From Prevotellaceae bacterium UBA2852 (GTDB lineage: Bacteria > Bacteroidota > Bacteroidia > Bacteroidales > Bacteroidaceae): DNA of 64,000 nucleotides. The DNA lies in NCBI GenBank assembly GCA_002350855.1, contig DEFM01000006.1, positions 44,637-108,636 on the forward strand, given 5' to 3'. Shown piece after piece: positions 26,401-36,574 of this stretch. The position numbers and the translations under genes are program-made. The notes beneath the pieces are model-generated. The model had not been told where the DNA came from. It did not search any database and was given only the letters and a program-made list of their open reading frames with translations. The first letter of the stretch is position 1. Every line of letters begins with the position of its first letter.

Positions 26401-26551
26401 CCTTCTGCAGTACAGTTGCCAACATCACCGGTTCACCGTACGTATCTTTCACATGACCCTTGACAGTGATGTCCTGAGCCATTGCGTTGAACGATACGAA
26501 GATTCCTACAAGAAAAACAAGCAGAAACCTGAAATTTAATCTTTCGTTCAT
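23495..26551 (-). CDS. susC: SusC-family TonB-dependent starch oligosaccharide transporter
   Basis: SusC is the outer-membrane barrel that imports maltooligosaccharides using TonB energy. The 1018-residue protein has a signal peptide (residues 1-25, ending AMAQ). A carboxypeptidase-regulatory-like domain follows (about 27-100, VKGHVKDTYGEPVMLATVL), then a TonB-box region (EAVVIGYGSVKKDDLTGSV). The plug domain follows (GKIAGVSVITNDGTPGGG, SIRIRGGASL, NDPLIVIDG), then a 22-strand type barrel ending in the aromatic LSLNF. It is preceded by a 135-bp gap containing two inverted repeats. The match to SusC rather than a generic TonB receptor rests on the susD neighbour and the RGG/IDG plug motifs. 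Confidence 0.95.
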   Translation of the reverse strand: MNERLNFRFLLVFLVGIFVSFNAMAQDITVKGHVKDTYGEPVMLATVLQKGTSNGTTTDMNGNFTMKAPRGATLVISFIGFQTKEVAAAPSLMVVMQEDTKVLSEAVVIGYGSVKKDDLTGSVTAIRPDAISKNISTNAQDMLVGKIAGVSVITNDGTPGGGASIRIRGGASLNASNDPLIVIDGLAMDNSGVQGLSNPLSMVNPEDIETFTVLKDASATAIYGSRASNGVIIITTKKGQSNEFRPKVTYSGTFSVSHARKTYEVLSGDEYRDYVINTLGQSGNGLGTANTNWMDEVLQTAIGHDHQIGISGAVKSLGNLPYRVSLGYSNKDGIVKTSNFERFTAALNLNPTFLDNHLAVNLSAKYMHAKNRYADAGAAIGGALRTDPTQPIHDDTYPEFGGYWQNVVNANMNNPEWTHISNTNTPQNPVALLNLQNKRANSDVLIGGIDADYKIHGFEDLRIHASLSGDYSEGRELNSISPYSYSNNYYGWEGVDQSYKYNVLANIYAQYAHEFSNNQKFDVMVGAEQQHFHRSYYSYGQGNEWYDENGNILDTPVAYSPSLRNEKAHITPKYSLVSYFGRLNYSALDRYLLTFTMRADGSSRFATGNKWGYFPAVGLAWKINEEPFMKNATAFDDLKLRLGWGLTGQQDLGTYNNTIMDFYYLPRYVTGDQYAQYSLGTSDYYMIRPEVYNSDLKWEKTATWNAGLDWSFLNGRIDGSLDFYYRKTTDLMSAVPVASGINFGNYLIKNIGELTNKGVEFSINAHPISTRDFSWTVNYNCTWNANKITKLYDDADYVLTGDKISAGLDNKVQVNKVGYAANSFYVYQQVYDEAGKPIEGVFVDRNADGVINADDKYVYKKPTADVTMGLTNKFIWKRWDFSFSLRASLNNYLYYDFLAGKANVSYAGIYSNSAYNNTTGEAVSLGFQGKTDYYMSDYFIRNASFVRCDNINLGYSFDHLFSGDSYKGIGGRVYVTVSNPFVITKYDGIDPERKHGSGVDGNVFPRPVSYVLGLSLNF

Positions 26552-26620
26552 TTTGTACTTTAAGGTTTTAATAAGTTAATTAATAATATATTGGGTTAAT
26601 AATTGTGTTTAGAATAATAT

Positions 26621-26663
26621 TATATGTGTCGTAAGGCACATATAAACCAAGGGGTACCCCTTG
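26621..26663 (-). promoter_or_regulatory. Two inverted repeats in the susB-susC gap
   Basis: tatatgtg (26621-26628) pairs with cacatata (26637-26644) over an eight-base loop. Directly beside it is a perfect 16-bp palindrome, caaggggtaccccttg (26648-26663). No TAnnTTTG promoter is visible here on the minus strand, so this looks like an RNA structure in the read-through transcript (mRNA end or stability element) or a protein-binding palindrome. Confidence 0.65.
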
Positions 26664-26686
26664 CGGAAATTCGATGATTCCCTGTT

Positions 26687-28951
<2,265 letters not shown>

Positions 28952-28954
28952 TTA

Positions 28955-30826
28955 TCAAAGGCTGAAATCAAGCACTCTGACCTCACGTTTTCTCAACTGC
29001 ATTTGCTGATTCAACTTGATTCTTCTATGAGTAAGAACATTGACAGCCTCTTCTTTTGGAAGAACTTCCTTATACGGAGTAAGCTCCAATGTCTGAGCCT
29101 TATTCGTACCATTGATGATTACTGTCACGGTTTTTCCGTCCATCTGACGTGCATAAACATAGACGCCTCCACGAACATGATAGTGTATCAGTTTACCGAA
29201 CTGCACCGCAGGGCAAGTCTTGCGCCATTGCAACAGATTACGAGTAAAATCGAAATACCAGTTCTGCAAGTCCGTGCGTCCTGCCTTTGTAAACGCATTA
29301 TTCGAGTCACCAGCCCAGCCACCGGGGAAATTCTGGCGCAACGCCCCGTCGCCCTTGCTTTTGTTTGCAGCCATACCGACCTCGTCACCATAGTAGAGCT
29401 GAGGTATACCACGAAGAGTGAGCAACATGGTAAGTGCCTGCTTATAACGTGTGGTATCCTGAGCCATTTCCGTATTCTTCTGGAAACGATCTGTATCGTG
29501 ATTATCGAGGAATGTGAGAAGATGGTTCACGTCAGCATATACAATGTCCTGACTGATATACTCATATATTCGTGCCAATCCTGTGTTCCATTCATCGGTC
29601 TCTTCATCCACCACACTGTTAAGCAGACTCATAAGCGGGAAATCCATTACAGAAGGAAGCTGTGAATTGAGAGGATATGCAAGTTTACTGTCCTTCTGCC
29701 AATAGGAAACTCCAACATTATTGTTAATCCACACCTCACCTACGATATTAAAGCCCGGATGCTCCAGTTCTACACGCTTACACCATTTAACCATAGCGTC
29801 ATAGTCATTGTAGGGATATGTGTCCTGACGGATGCCATCGATTTCAGCAAATTCAATCCACCACAAAGATGACTGAATCAGATAGTCGCTGACAAGACGA
29901 TTACGCTGATTGAGGTCTGGCATTGACGGAACGAACCATCCGTCAACAGTCAGTTTCTTATCAAGTACTGATGCATTAATATCACCTACAGCACCTGTAC
30001 GATAGCTTGACTGGATGTACTCTCCGTTATTATTGAACCAGTCTTTCTGCGGCATGTCGGTAAAGAGGAAATTCTCACTTCCACAGTGATTGAACACAAT
30101 GTCCATTATCACCTTGATACCGCGTTTATGTGCTTCAGACACAAAACGCTTGTAATCATCATTACTGCCGTAACGCGCATCAATATTATAATAATCTGTT
30201 ATAGCATATCCGTGATATGATTCCTTAGTCATGTTATTTTCCAGAAGCGGAGTAGGCCAAATTGCAGTCACACCCAAATCAGCAAGATAGTCGAGATGCT
30301 GCTCCATTCCAGCCAAATCACCACCATGACGTCCGAAATCTTCGTTGGGAGCGAAAGCTTTTTCCTTCATCCAAGTGACTTTAGTCTTAAGATCCGATCC
30401 GTTGGCAAAACGGTCTGGCATTAGCAGATAAACCACATCACTGGCGTCGAAAGTCTTAATCTTAGCTGTGCGAGGTTTTAACTCATAATGCACAACAGAC
30501 TTCTTAAGGCCTTTGTTTCCCTTATGCGGCGTAAGTACTATGTCAAAAGTCTGTGGTTTTGCCTCGCGCGTATTTAAATATAGTATAAGATAATTTGCAT
30601 TATACACTCGAACCACTTCCTTTATCTCCACATTTTCAGCACCACGCAATTCAGGTTCCATTTCGCCGAGCCTATTACCATGAAGAAGCAATTGAAACTC
30701 TGGATTTTTCATATCGCTATACCAGAACAATGGATGTACATGTTCTATCGCTGTCTTCGGTGCCGCATTAGCAGCTCCAAGACTCATGCTCATAAGTGCC
30801 ATTATAAAAAAATGTTTGAATTTCAT
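28955..30826 (-). CDS. susA: GH13 neopullulanase/cyclomaltodextrinase-type enzyme (SusA)
   Basis: SusA cuts maltooligosaccharides and pullulan in the periplasm. The start is ATG 30826 (MKFKHFFIMALMSMSLGAAN), which opens the signal peptide; the frame extends ten codons further without support. An N-terminal Ig-like cyclomaltodextrinase domain (about 25-120, starting VHPLFWYSDMKNPEFQLLLH) precedes the GH13 barrel. Catalytic residues are Asp335 (DGIRQDTYP), Glu364 (VGEVWINN) and Asp444 (LDNHDTDRF). The protein is 623 residues long. It is the first gene of the minus-strand locus, 57 bp or more from susB, and diverges from the regulator gene. Confidence 0.94.
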   Translation of the reverse strand: MKFKHFFIMALMSMSLGAANAAPKTAIEHVHPLFWYSDMKNPEFQLLLHGNRLGEMEPELRGAENVEIKEVVRVYNANYLILYLNTREAKPQTFDIVLTPHKGNKGLKKSVVHYELKPRTAKIKTFDASDVVYLLMPDRFANGSDLKTKVTWMKEKAFAPNEDFGRHGGDLAGMEQHLDYLADLGVTAIWPTPLLENNMTKESYHGYAITDYYNIDARYGSNDDYKRFVSEAHKRGIKVIMDIVFNHCGSENFLFTDMPQKDWFNNNGEYIQSSYRTGAVGDINASVLDKKLTVDGWFVPSMPDLNQRNRLVSDYLIQSSLWWIEFAEIDGIRQDTYPYNDYDAMVKWCKRVELEHPGFNIVGEVWINNNVGVSYWQKDSKLAYPLNSQLPSVMDFPLMSLLNSVVDEETDEWNTGLARIYEYISQDIVYADVNHLLTFLDNHDTDRFQKNTEMAQDTTRYKQALTMLLTLRGIPQLYYGDEVGMAANKSKGDGALRQNFPGGWAGDSNNAFTKAGRTDLQNWYFDFTRNLLQWRKTCPAVQFGKLIHYHVRGGVYVYARQMDGKTVTVIINGTNKAQTLELTPYKEVLPKEEAVNVLTHRRIKLNQQMQLRKREVRVLDFSL

Positions 30827-30874
30827 AGGTGTTAATGTTACTATAAAGTTGTGCATTTAGTTAAGTGAGATGTG

Positions 30875-30882
30875 CAAAATTA
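30875..30882 (-). promoter_or_regulatory. Candidate susA -7 element
   Basis: On the minus strand this reads taattttg, matching TAnnTTTG, 48 bp upstream of the preferred susA ATG. The surrounding 250-bp divergent gap is very A/T-rich; no -33 element is at ideal spacing. Confidence 0.4.
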
Positions 30883-31021
30883 ACACAATTAAACATACGA
30901 GAATACAACAAAGAAAAAAAATATAAATATAAAAAAAGTTTATTTATCTGATTTTCAGCATCTTTATATATTTTAAATGCGCAAATATTATAAAAGAAAA
31001 TTAAATGCAAATATGGTAAAA

Positions 31022-31053
31022 TTTGTATATTTTCAACTTTTTTCATAATTTTG
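31022..31053 (+). promoter_or_regulatory. Promoter of the susR-like gene
   Basis: tttg (31022-31025) and taattttg (31046-31053) are 20 bp apart, a good Bacteroidetes -33/-7 pair, 26 bp before the ATG. Confidence 0.6.
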
Positions 31054-31079
31054 CCGCGTAACTAACACACCATAATTCT

Positions 31080-32789
31080 ATGTTCAAACACCTAAAAACA
31101 ATAATTCGCCTCTATTGTTTATTTACCGCAGTAAGTATCTCTATCTGTACGTTTGCACAAACAGAGTCTCGTCAGATCACCGAAGACGACGTCACGAACA
31201 GCCTCACTAATCTTGACGACGTGATAAGCAAGAAATCTCAATACGTTACTCTGCGTCAGCAACACACTGACTCGCTTAAAAAAGTAGTAAGCCTTGCAAC
31301 CCCAGAGCAACTGCCGGATTTATACCGCGAACTGTTCAACAACTACAATCACGTTCAGACTGATTCTGCGTTGTACTACCTTGAATTGCTTGAAAACACA
31401 CCTCAAGCACAAAGAGACCAGTCGATTTATTACTTCACACAAATTGGAAAGGCTGAAGTCTATGCTATAAGGGGACTATATTTCGTCTCATTAAATATAT
31501 TAAGGCAAATCGACAGCAACAAACTTGACCTTTCTACCCGAATGATGTACCTGCATACAGCCAGATCCATATACGGATGGATGGCGGACTATGCCGATAT
31601 TGTGGAGATGTCTGACTCTCTTAGCCGCATCACTCAATTGTATCGAGACTCAATCATAGCATGCCAGCCTGAGGGTATAGGCAGAAACATTGTCATTGTC
31701 GATAAGATGCTTGTCGAAGGCAAAGCAGACAAGGCACTCTCCATATCCTTCAAGGATTTGGAGGAATCCGATGAGACCATGAAGGCTTACATCTACTCAA
31801 ATATAGCCCAGGCATACAAGCAGAAGGGAAATACAAAACTCTATACTTACTACCTTGCCCTTACGGCAACCCATGACATCAAACACGGAATCAATGAATA
31901 CATGGCTTTGCCAGAGCTTGCAAACACCATGTATCATCAGGGTGATATTACACGCGCATACAACTATCTTATTTGTTCGATGGAAGACGCAAATTACTGC
32001 AAGGCAAGACTTAGAGCCGTGGAAGCAAGCGACTTCTTCCCCATTATAGATAAGACATATCAGGCAAATGAACGCGCAAGAAGGCAGACCCAAACGATTT
32101 TCACAGTCACACTCGGCATTTCTGCAGCCATACTAATCGTCAGTCTGCTGTTTCTCAGACGACAAATGAAGTCATTAAGAGCCATACGACGGAAACTCGC
32201 CACTGCAAACAAGCAGCTTGCATTGTCCAATCAGGAATTGGAGAAACAGGCAGAGCGTCTGGAACAGTCAAACCTACAGCTCGCCTTAGCCAACTCACAA
32301 CTGACAACGGCTAACAGTCAACTCACCGCTGCCGATCAGGTAAAGGAAGAGTATATAGCATTCTACCTTGAGAAATGCCGCAGTTATATCGACACGCTTG
32401 AGCATTTCCGTCGCGACACACTTCGTTTGGCAAAAAACAAGCAGCATACAGACCTTCTCAACACACTCAAATCTGAAGAGCTGATAACAGAAGAGCAGAA
32501 CCGGTTCCTTACCGACTTCGACACTGCTTTTCTGAACATTCATCCTACCTTCGTCAACGATTTCAACAAATTGCTCAGACCTGACAAGCAAATCATACCC
32601 CAACGCGGAGAACTTCTTACTACAGAACTACGAATTTTCGCACTAATCCGTCTCGGAGTTACATCCACACAGCGTATAGCCCATTTCCTAAACTACTCTA
32701 TCGCAACTATTTACAATTATCGCAGCCGCATACGCAATTATGCAATTTCCGACAAAGATTCATTCGAAGAAACTGTAGCCAAACTGTAA
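31080..32789 (+). CDS. susR: SusR-like membrane regulator (DUF6377 type)
   Basis: SusR activates sus genes in response to maltose or longer oligosaccharides. The 569-residue protein has a signal peptide (to residue ~22, FAQ) and a periplasmic helical sensor region (about 25-335) with TPR-like pairs. One membrane helix follows (about 340-360, TVTLGISAAILIVSLLFL), then a coiled coil with repeated ALANSQL/TTANSQL/TAADQV heptads. The C-terminal cytoplasmic domain ends in a LuxR-like helix-turn-helix (LRIFALIRLGVTSTQRIAHF, then YSIATIYNYRSRIRNYA). This layout matches DUF6377/SusR proteins. It is transcribed divergently from susA, exactly as in B. thetaiotaomicron. The ligand is inferred from that homology and the locus. 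Confidence 0.88.
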   Translation: MFKHLKTIIRLYCLFTAVSISICTFAQTESRQITEDDVTNSLTNLDDVISKKSQYVTLRQQHTDSLKKVVSLATPEQLPDLYRELFNNYNHVQTDSALYYLELLENTPQAQRDQSIYYFTQIGKAEVYAIRGLYFVSLNILRQIDSNKLDLSTRMMYLHTARSIYGWMADYADIVEMSDSLSRITQLYRDSIIACQPEGIGRNIVIVDKMLVEGKADKALSISFKDLEESDETMKAYIYSNIAQAYKQKGNTKLYTYYLALTATHDIKHGINEYMALPELANTMYHQGDITRAYNYLICSMEDANYCKARLRAVEASDFFPIIDKTYQANERARRQTQTIFTVTLGISAAILIVSLLFLRRQMKSLRAIRRKLATANKQLALSNQELEKQAERLEQSNLQLALANSQLTTANSQLTAADQVKEEYIAFYLEKCRSYIDTLEHFRRDTLRLAKNKQHTDLLNTLKSEELITEEQNRFLTDFDTAFLNIHPTFVNDFNKLLRPDKQIIPQRGELLTTELRIFALIRLGVTSTQRIAHFLNYSIATIYNYRSRIRNYAISDKDSFEETVAKL

Positions 32790-32852
32790 CGGAAAATCGC
32801 CACCACTTATTTAGAACAGTTATAAATAAGCAAAGGAGCATTTTTAACATTT

Positions 32853-32953
32853 GAAAGCCCCCTCTTTAAGTGAAGAACGAAGAATAAAGAGTGAAGAATC
32901 ACCATCCGGATGGTTGGTTCTCCCCCTTGGGGGAGTTAGAGGTGACTTTTTTC
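32853..32953 (+). repeat. Composite dispersed repeat downstream of susR
   Basis: This copy joins all modules of the family: gaagaacgaagaataaagag (an A-rich tandem unit), ccatccggatgg (32902-32913, perfect palindrome), ctcccccttgggggag (32920-32935, perfect palindrome), gttagaggtgactttttt (arm plus T-run), and about 90 bp later caagaactcaaaaattaaaa. The hairpin with its T-run may also end the susR transcript. An apparent 65-codon frame over it is not a gene. Confidence 0.8.
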
Positions 32954-33076
32954 GTTTTGTTTGTAATTTGCGAATTTTATTCGCAAATTGCAACGAAAAA
33001 TGCCAAAGCACCTGCAAAGTGTCAGATCATCAAGAACTCAAAAATTAAAAAACTTTAGTCTTTTAAATACAACGCT

Positions 33077-33299
33077 TAACTTTGGTTGTAACGGAAGTTA
33101 ACTTTGACATTTTGAAAAGTTAACTTCCGTGGGAACAAATGTTCGCCAGAGTTTCAACTACGGTGAACTTACATTTTGTCAAAATGCAAAAAAGAAAAGG
33201 ATGCATATCCACTCAAGCGGACATGCATCCTTTTCCTGCTAATGCAAAGATACAACATTTACCTGCGAAAAGCAAATGTTAAAATCAAAATTAACATTT
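33077..33299. other. Non-coding cluster of five inverted repeats upstream of pflB (possible small RNA)
   Basis: Within a 656-bp gap lacking genes are five inverted repeats. (1) acggaagttaacttt / aaagttaacttccgt, a perfect 15-bp stem with a 10-base loop (33091-33130). (2) gaaca-aa-tgttc (33134-33145). (3) cattttg-t-caaaatg (33172-33186). (4) gaaaaggatgcat / atgcatccttttc, a perfect 13-bp stem (33194-33235). (5) aaatgttaa / ttaacattt (33274-33299), whose left arm can instead pair with aacattt at 33254-33260. A TAnnTTTG element (taactttg, 33077-33084) lies just before stem 1, so an RNA could start there. No coding potential is seen. The function is unknown. Confidence 0.6.
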
Positions 33300-33405
33300 A
33301 TGTCAAAATACTACACAACTGATTATCAGTAATTTGAATTCTTAAAATTTGAACGAGTCGAATATACAAAATGTCTTAAGTTCTAATGGTTTTCAAAAAA
33401 ATCAT

Positions 33406-33413
33406 TATCTTTG
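33406..33413 (+). promoter_or_regulatory. pflB -7 element (tatctttg)
   Basis: A good TAnnTTTG match, 33 bp before the pflB ATG. No TTG occurs at the usual -33 spacing, though T-rich sequence is present. Confidence 0.5.
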
Positions 33414-33446
33414 CAAAGAAATAACTAATACATTAAAAATTCGTTT

Positions 33447-35693
33447 ATGAAAGAAGCATGGAGAGGGTTCAAAGGAACCAAATGGACAGAAGAAGTCAAC
33501 GTTAGAGATTTTATCCAAAACAACTACACTCCTTACGATGGTGATGAATCATTCCTCGTAGGTCCTACAGAAGCCACAAACAAACTCTGGAGCCGTCTGC
33601 AGGAACTGCAGAAGGAGGAACGCAGCAAAGGTGGTGTGCTCGACATGGAAACCGACATCGTCAGCAGCATGACTGCTTATCCGGCTGCCTATATCGACCC
33701 GACAATGAAAGACTTGGAGCGCATCGTGGGGTTGCAAACCGACAAACCGCTCAAACGTGCGTTCATGCCCTACGGTGGCATAAAAATGGCTGAACAGGCT
33801 TGCACCACCTACGGATACCAGCCCAGTGAAAAGCTACACGAGATTTTCACAAAATACTGCAAGACCCACAACGAGGGTGTGTTTGACGCATACACAGACG
33901 AAATGAAACGTGTGCGCCACAACCACATTCTCACTGGTCTGCCAGACACCTACGGACGCGGACGCATCGTGGGTGACTACCGTCGTGTTGCCCTCTACGG
34001 TATTGACTTCCTGATAGAGCAGAAGGAAATCGACAAATACAACTGCGGCAAACGAAGCATGACCGAAGAAATCATCCGTCTGCGTGAGGAGATATCCATG
34101 CAGATCAAGGCTCTTAAAGAAATGAAGGCGATGGCGCAGATCTATGGCTTCGACATCTCACAGCCGGCAAAGAATGCCCGCGAAGCTGTGCAATGGCTCT
34201 ACTTCGGCTACCTTGCTGCCATCAAGACTCAGAACGGTGCAGCCATGTCGGTTGGTCGCGTAAGTACATTCCTCGACATCTACATCACTCGCGACCTGGA
34301 GGAAGGCACTCTGACCGAAAGCGAGGCACAGGAACTTATCGACCACCTCGTTATGAAGTTCCGCATGGTGAAGTTCGCACGTATTCCTTCCTACAACGAG
34401 ATTTTCAGCGGCGACCCAGTGTGGGCAACCCTCGAAGTGGCAGGATTGGGACAGGACGGACGCCACCAGGTGACTAAGAACTGCTACCGGTTCCTCCACA
34501 CTCTCGAGAACATGGGTCCTTCACCAGAACCTAACCTCACAGTGCTCTACTCGCCGCGTCTGCCTAAGACTTTCAAGCGCTATGCAGCATACATAAGCGT
34601 TAAGACAAGCAGTATTCAGTACGAGAACGACGAAGTGATGCGCCCGATCTGGGGTGACGACTACAGCATCTGCTGCTGCGTGAGCGCAACACAGACAGGT
34701 AAGGAAATGCAGTTCTTCGGAGCACGTGCCAACATGGCAAAGACCCTCCTCTACTCCATCAACGGCGGCATAGACGCAAAGACCCGTGAGCAATGCGGAC
34801 CAAAGTTCCGTCCAATTACCAGCGAATACCTCACTTGGGAAGAGCTGGAACCTCGTTTCCGCGACACTCTCGACTGGCTGGCAGACGTATATGTCAACAC
34901 TCTGAACCTCATCCACTACATGCACGACAAGTATTTCTATGAGGCTGCGGAAATGGCACTTATCGACACCGACGTCCGTCGCACATTCGCCACTGGAATA
35001 GCTGGTTTCTCACACGTGGTTGACAGCATCTGCGCTGTGAAATACGCTAAAGTGAAAATCATCAGAGACGAAGAAGGATTCAACTACGACTATGAAGTCG
35101 AGGGTGATTTTCCACGCTACGGAAATGACGACGACCGCGCCGACGAAGTGGCTGTGTGGGTACTTAAGACTTTCCTTGCAAAAATCAAGCGCCATAAAAC
35201 TTACCGCAACTCAGAGCCGACCACTTCCATCCTCACTATCACATCCAACGTGGTTTACGGAAAATACACCGGCAACCTGCCCGACGGAAGACGTGCCGGC
35301 ACACCTCTCTCACCAGGAGCAAACCCAAGCTACGGAGCAGAGAAGAACGGACTGTTGGCGTCTCTCAACTCGGTTGCAAAAATCCCTTATGAATATGCTC
35401 TCGACGGAATCTCCAACACTCAGACCATTGCACCTTCAACTCTCGGTCACAACGACGAGGAACGAGCTGAAACTCTAGTCAACGTCATGGACGGCTACTT
35501 CACAAAGGGTGCACACCACCTCAACGTCAATGTCTTCGGACTCGACAAGCTCTACGACGCAATGGAGCATCCAGAGAAACCCGAATATGCTAACTTCACC
35601 ATCCGCGTGAGTGGCTACGCAGTTAAATTCATCGACCTCACCCGTGAGCAGCAGCTCGACGTCATAGCACGTTCTGCCCATGACAGACTGTAA
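33447..35693 (+). CDS. pflB: Formate C-acetyltransferase (pyruvate formate-lyase)
   Basis: PflB splits pyruvate plus CoA into acetyl-CoA and formate by a glycyl radical mechanism in anaerobic fermentation. The 748-residue protein has the catalytic cysteine pair Cys410-Cys411 (ICCCVS), preceded by one extra cysteine, then the conserved [20 protein letters not shown]. The glycyl radical site is Gly723 in RVSGYAV near the C-terminus. Length and motifs are standard for PflB rather than choline or glycerol lyases. Its 3' end overlaps pflA by 14 bp. Upstream is the unusual 656-bp gap with inverted repeats. Confidence 0.97.
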   Translation: MKEAWRGFKGTKWTEEVNVRDFIQNNYTPYDGDESFLVGPTEATNKLWSRLQELQKEERSKGGVLDMETDIVSSMTAYPAAYIDPTMKDLERIVGLQTDKPLKRAFMPYGGIKMAEQACTTYGYQPSEKLHEIFTKYCKTHNEGVFDAYTDEMKRVRHNHILTGLPDTYGRGRIVGDYRRVALYGIDFLIEQKEIDKYNCGKRSMTEEIIRLREEISMQIKALKEMKAMAQIYGFDISQPAKNAREAVQWLYFGYLAAIKTQNGAAMSVGRVSTFLDIYITRDLEEGTLTESEAQELIDHLVMKFRMVKFARIPSYNEIFSGDPVWATLEVAGLGQDGRHQVTKNCYRFLHTLENMGPSPEPNLTVLYSPRLPKTFKRYAAYISVKTSSIQYENDEVMRPIWGDDYSICCCVSATQTGKEMQFFGARANMAKTLLYSINGGIDAKTREQCGPKFRPITSEYLTWEELEPRFRDTLDWLADVYVNTLNLIHYMHDKYFYEAAEMALIDTDVRRTFATGIAGFSHVVDSICAVKYAKVKIIRDEEGFNYDYEVEGDFPRYGNDDDRADEVAVWVLKTFLAKIKRHKTYRNSEPTTSILTITSNVVYGKYTGNLPDGRRAGTPLSPGANPSYGAEKNGLLASLNSVAKIPYEYALDGISNTQTIAPSTLGHNDEERAETLVNVMDGYFTKGAHHLNVNVFGLDKLYDAMEHPEKPEYANFTIRVSGYAVKFIDLTREQQLDVIARSAHDRL

Positions 35694-36456
35694 CAAAACC
35701 CACCCCGAGGGAGGGTCTGCTATACACGGGGCAATTCACAGCACTGAATCTTTCGGTGCTGTGGACGGTCCTGGAGTCCGCTTTCTCATCTTCATGCAGG
35801 GATGCGAAATGCGTTGCCGCTACTGCCACAACCCAGACACATGGGAACTGCCTTGCAAGGGTGCAGGCAAGACGACGACGGTGGACGAACTGCTCAATCA
35901 GGCTGAACGCTACCGATCCTACTGGGGCGAGAAAGGCGGGATTACAGTTAGCGGAGGTGAGGCTCTCCTACAGATTGACTTCCTCATAGAACTCTTCGAA
36001 GAGGCACACCGCAGAAATATCAACACATGCCTTGACACAGCTGCACAGCCTTTCACACGCGAAGAACCGTTCTTCAGTAAGTTCAAAAGGCTGATGCAAA
36101 GCACCGACACAGTGCTGCTCGACATAAAGCACATGGACGATGACACACACAGGCACCTCACAGGTCACACTAACAAGAACATCCTCGACTGCGCCCGTCA
36201 ACTCTCTGGCTGGAACATCCCTGTATGGATTCGTCACGTACTCGTGCCTGGCATTACCGACAGCGAAGAGCATCTAAGGCAATTAGGGCAATTCCTGAGA
36301 ACCCTCAACAATGTGGAGCGAATGGAGATTCTCCCCTACCACACCCTTGGAATCATCAAATGGGAAAAACTGGGCAAACCTTACACTCTTAACGAAGTAA
36401 AAGTGCCTACAGCTGAGGAAATCAAGAGAGCACGCTTGGTGATGAAGAATGAATAA
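35680..36456 (+). CDS. pflA: Pyruvate formate-lyase-activating enzyme (radical SAM)
   Basis: PflA uses a 4Fe-4S cluster and SAM to create the glycyl radical on PflB. The cluster motif is Cys42-x3-Cys46-x2-Cys49 ([11 protein letters not shown]), followed by [10 protein letters not shown]. The 258-residue protein is slightly longer than E. coli PflA because of an N-terminal stretch (about residues 1-17, [17 protein letters not shown]) before the conserved [14 protein letters not shown]. That stretch is encoded by caccccgagggagggtct, which resembles arms of the dispersed repeat. The start ATG lies inside the end of pflB, so translation is coupled. Confidence 0.96.
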   Translation: MTDCNKTHPEGGSAIHGAIHSTESFGAVDGPGVRFLIFMQGCEMRCRYCHNPDTWELPCKGAGKTTTVDELLNQAERYRSYWGEKGGITVSGGEALLQIDFLIELFEEAHRRNINTCLDTAAQPFTREEPFFSKFKRLMQSTDTVLLDIKHMDDDTHRHLTGHTNKNILDCARQLSGWNIPVWIRHVLVPGITDSEEHLRQLGQFLRTLNNVERMEILPYHTLGIIKWEKLGKPYTLNEVKVPTAEEIKRARLVMKNE

Positions 36457-36480
36457 TGAATAATGAATAATTCATTTTAC

Positions 36481-36560
36481 CTCAAGAACTCAAAAACTCA
36501 AAAACTCAAAAACTCAAAAACTTAAAAACTTAAGAACTCAAAAACTTAAGAACAAAAAAC
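36481..36560 (+). repeat. A/T-rich tandem repeats (aaaaactca/aaaaactta units)
   Basis: Nine-base units of the form aaaaactca, changing to aaaaactta, repeat about seven times between pflA and the GH97 gene. Just before, at 36444-36470, gaatgaataatgaataatga repeats a related short unit. The same two units occur next to the palindromic repeats at 21735-21765, 32860-33060 and 56250-56285, so they look like a module of the same family. Confidence 0.8.
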
Positions 36561-36574
36561 TAAATAACTTTTTT

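Noticed and set aside
32851..33048. 65-codon open frame downstream of susR
   Set aside because: It is made of the dispersed repeat modules (palindromes and T-run) and has no homologous-looking protein sequence.
36481..36560. CRISPR-like tandem repeats
   Set aside because: The 9-bp units are directly adjacent with no spacers, and no cas genes are present.
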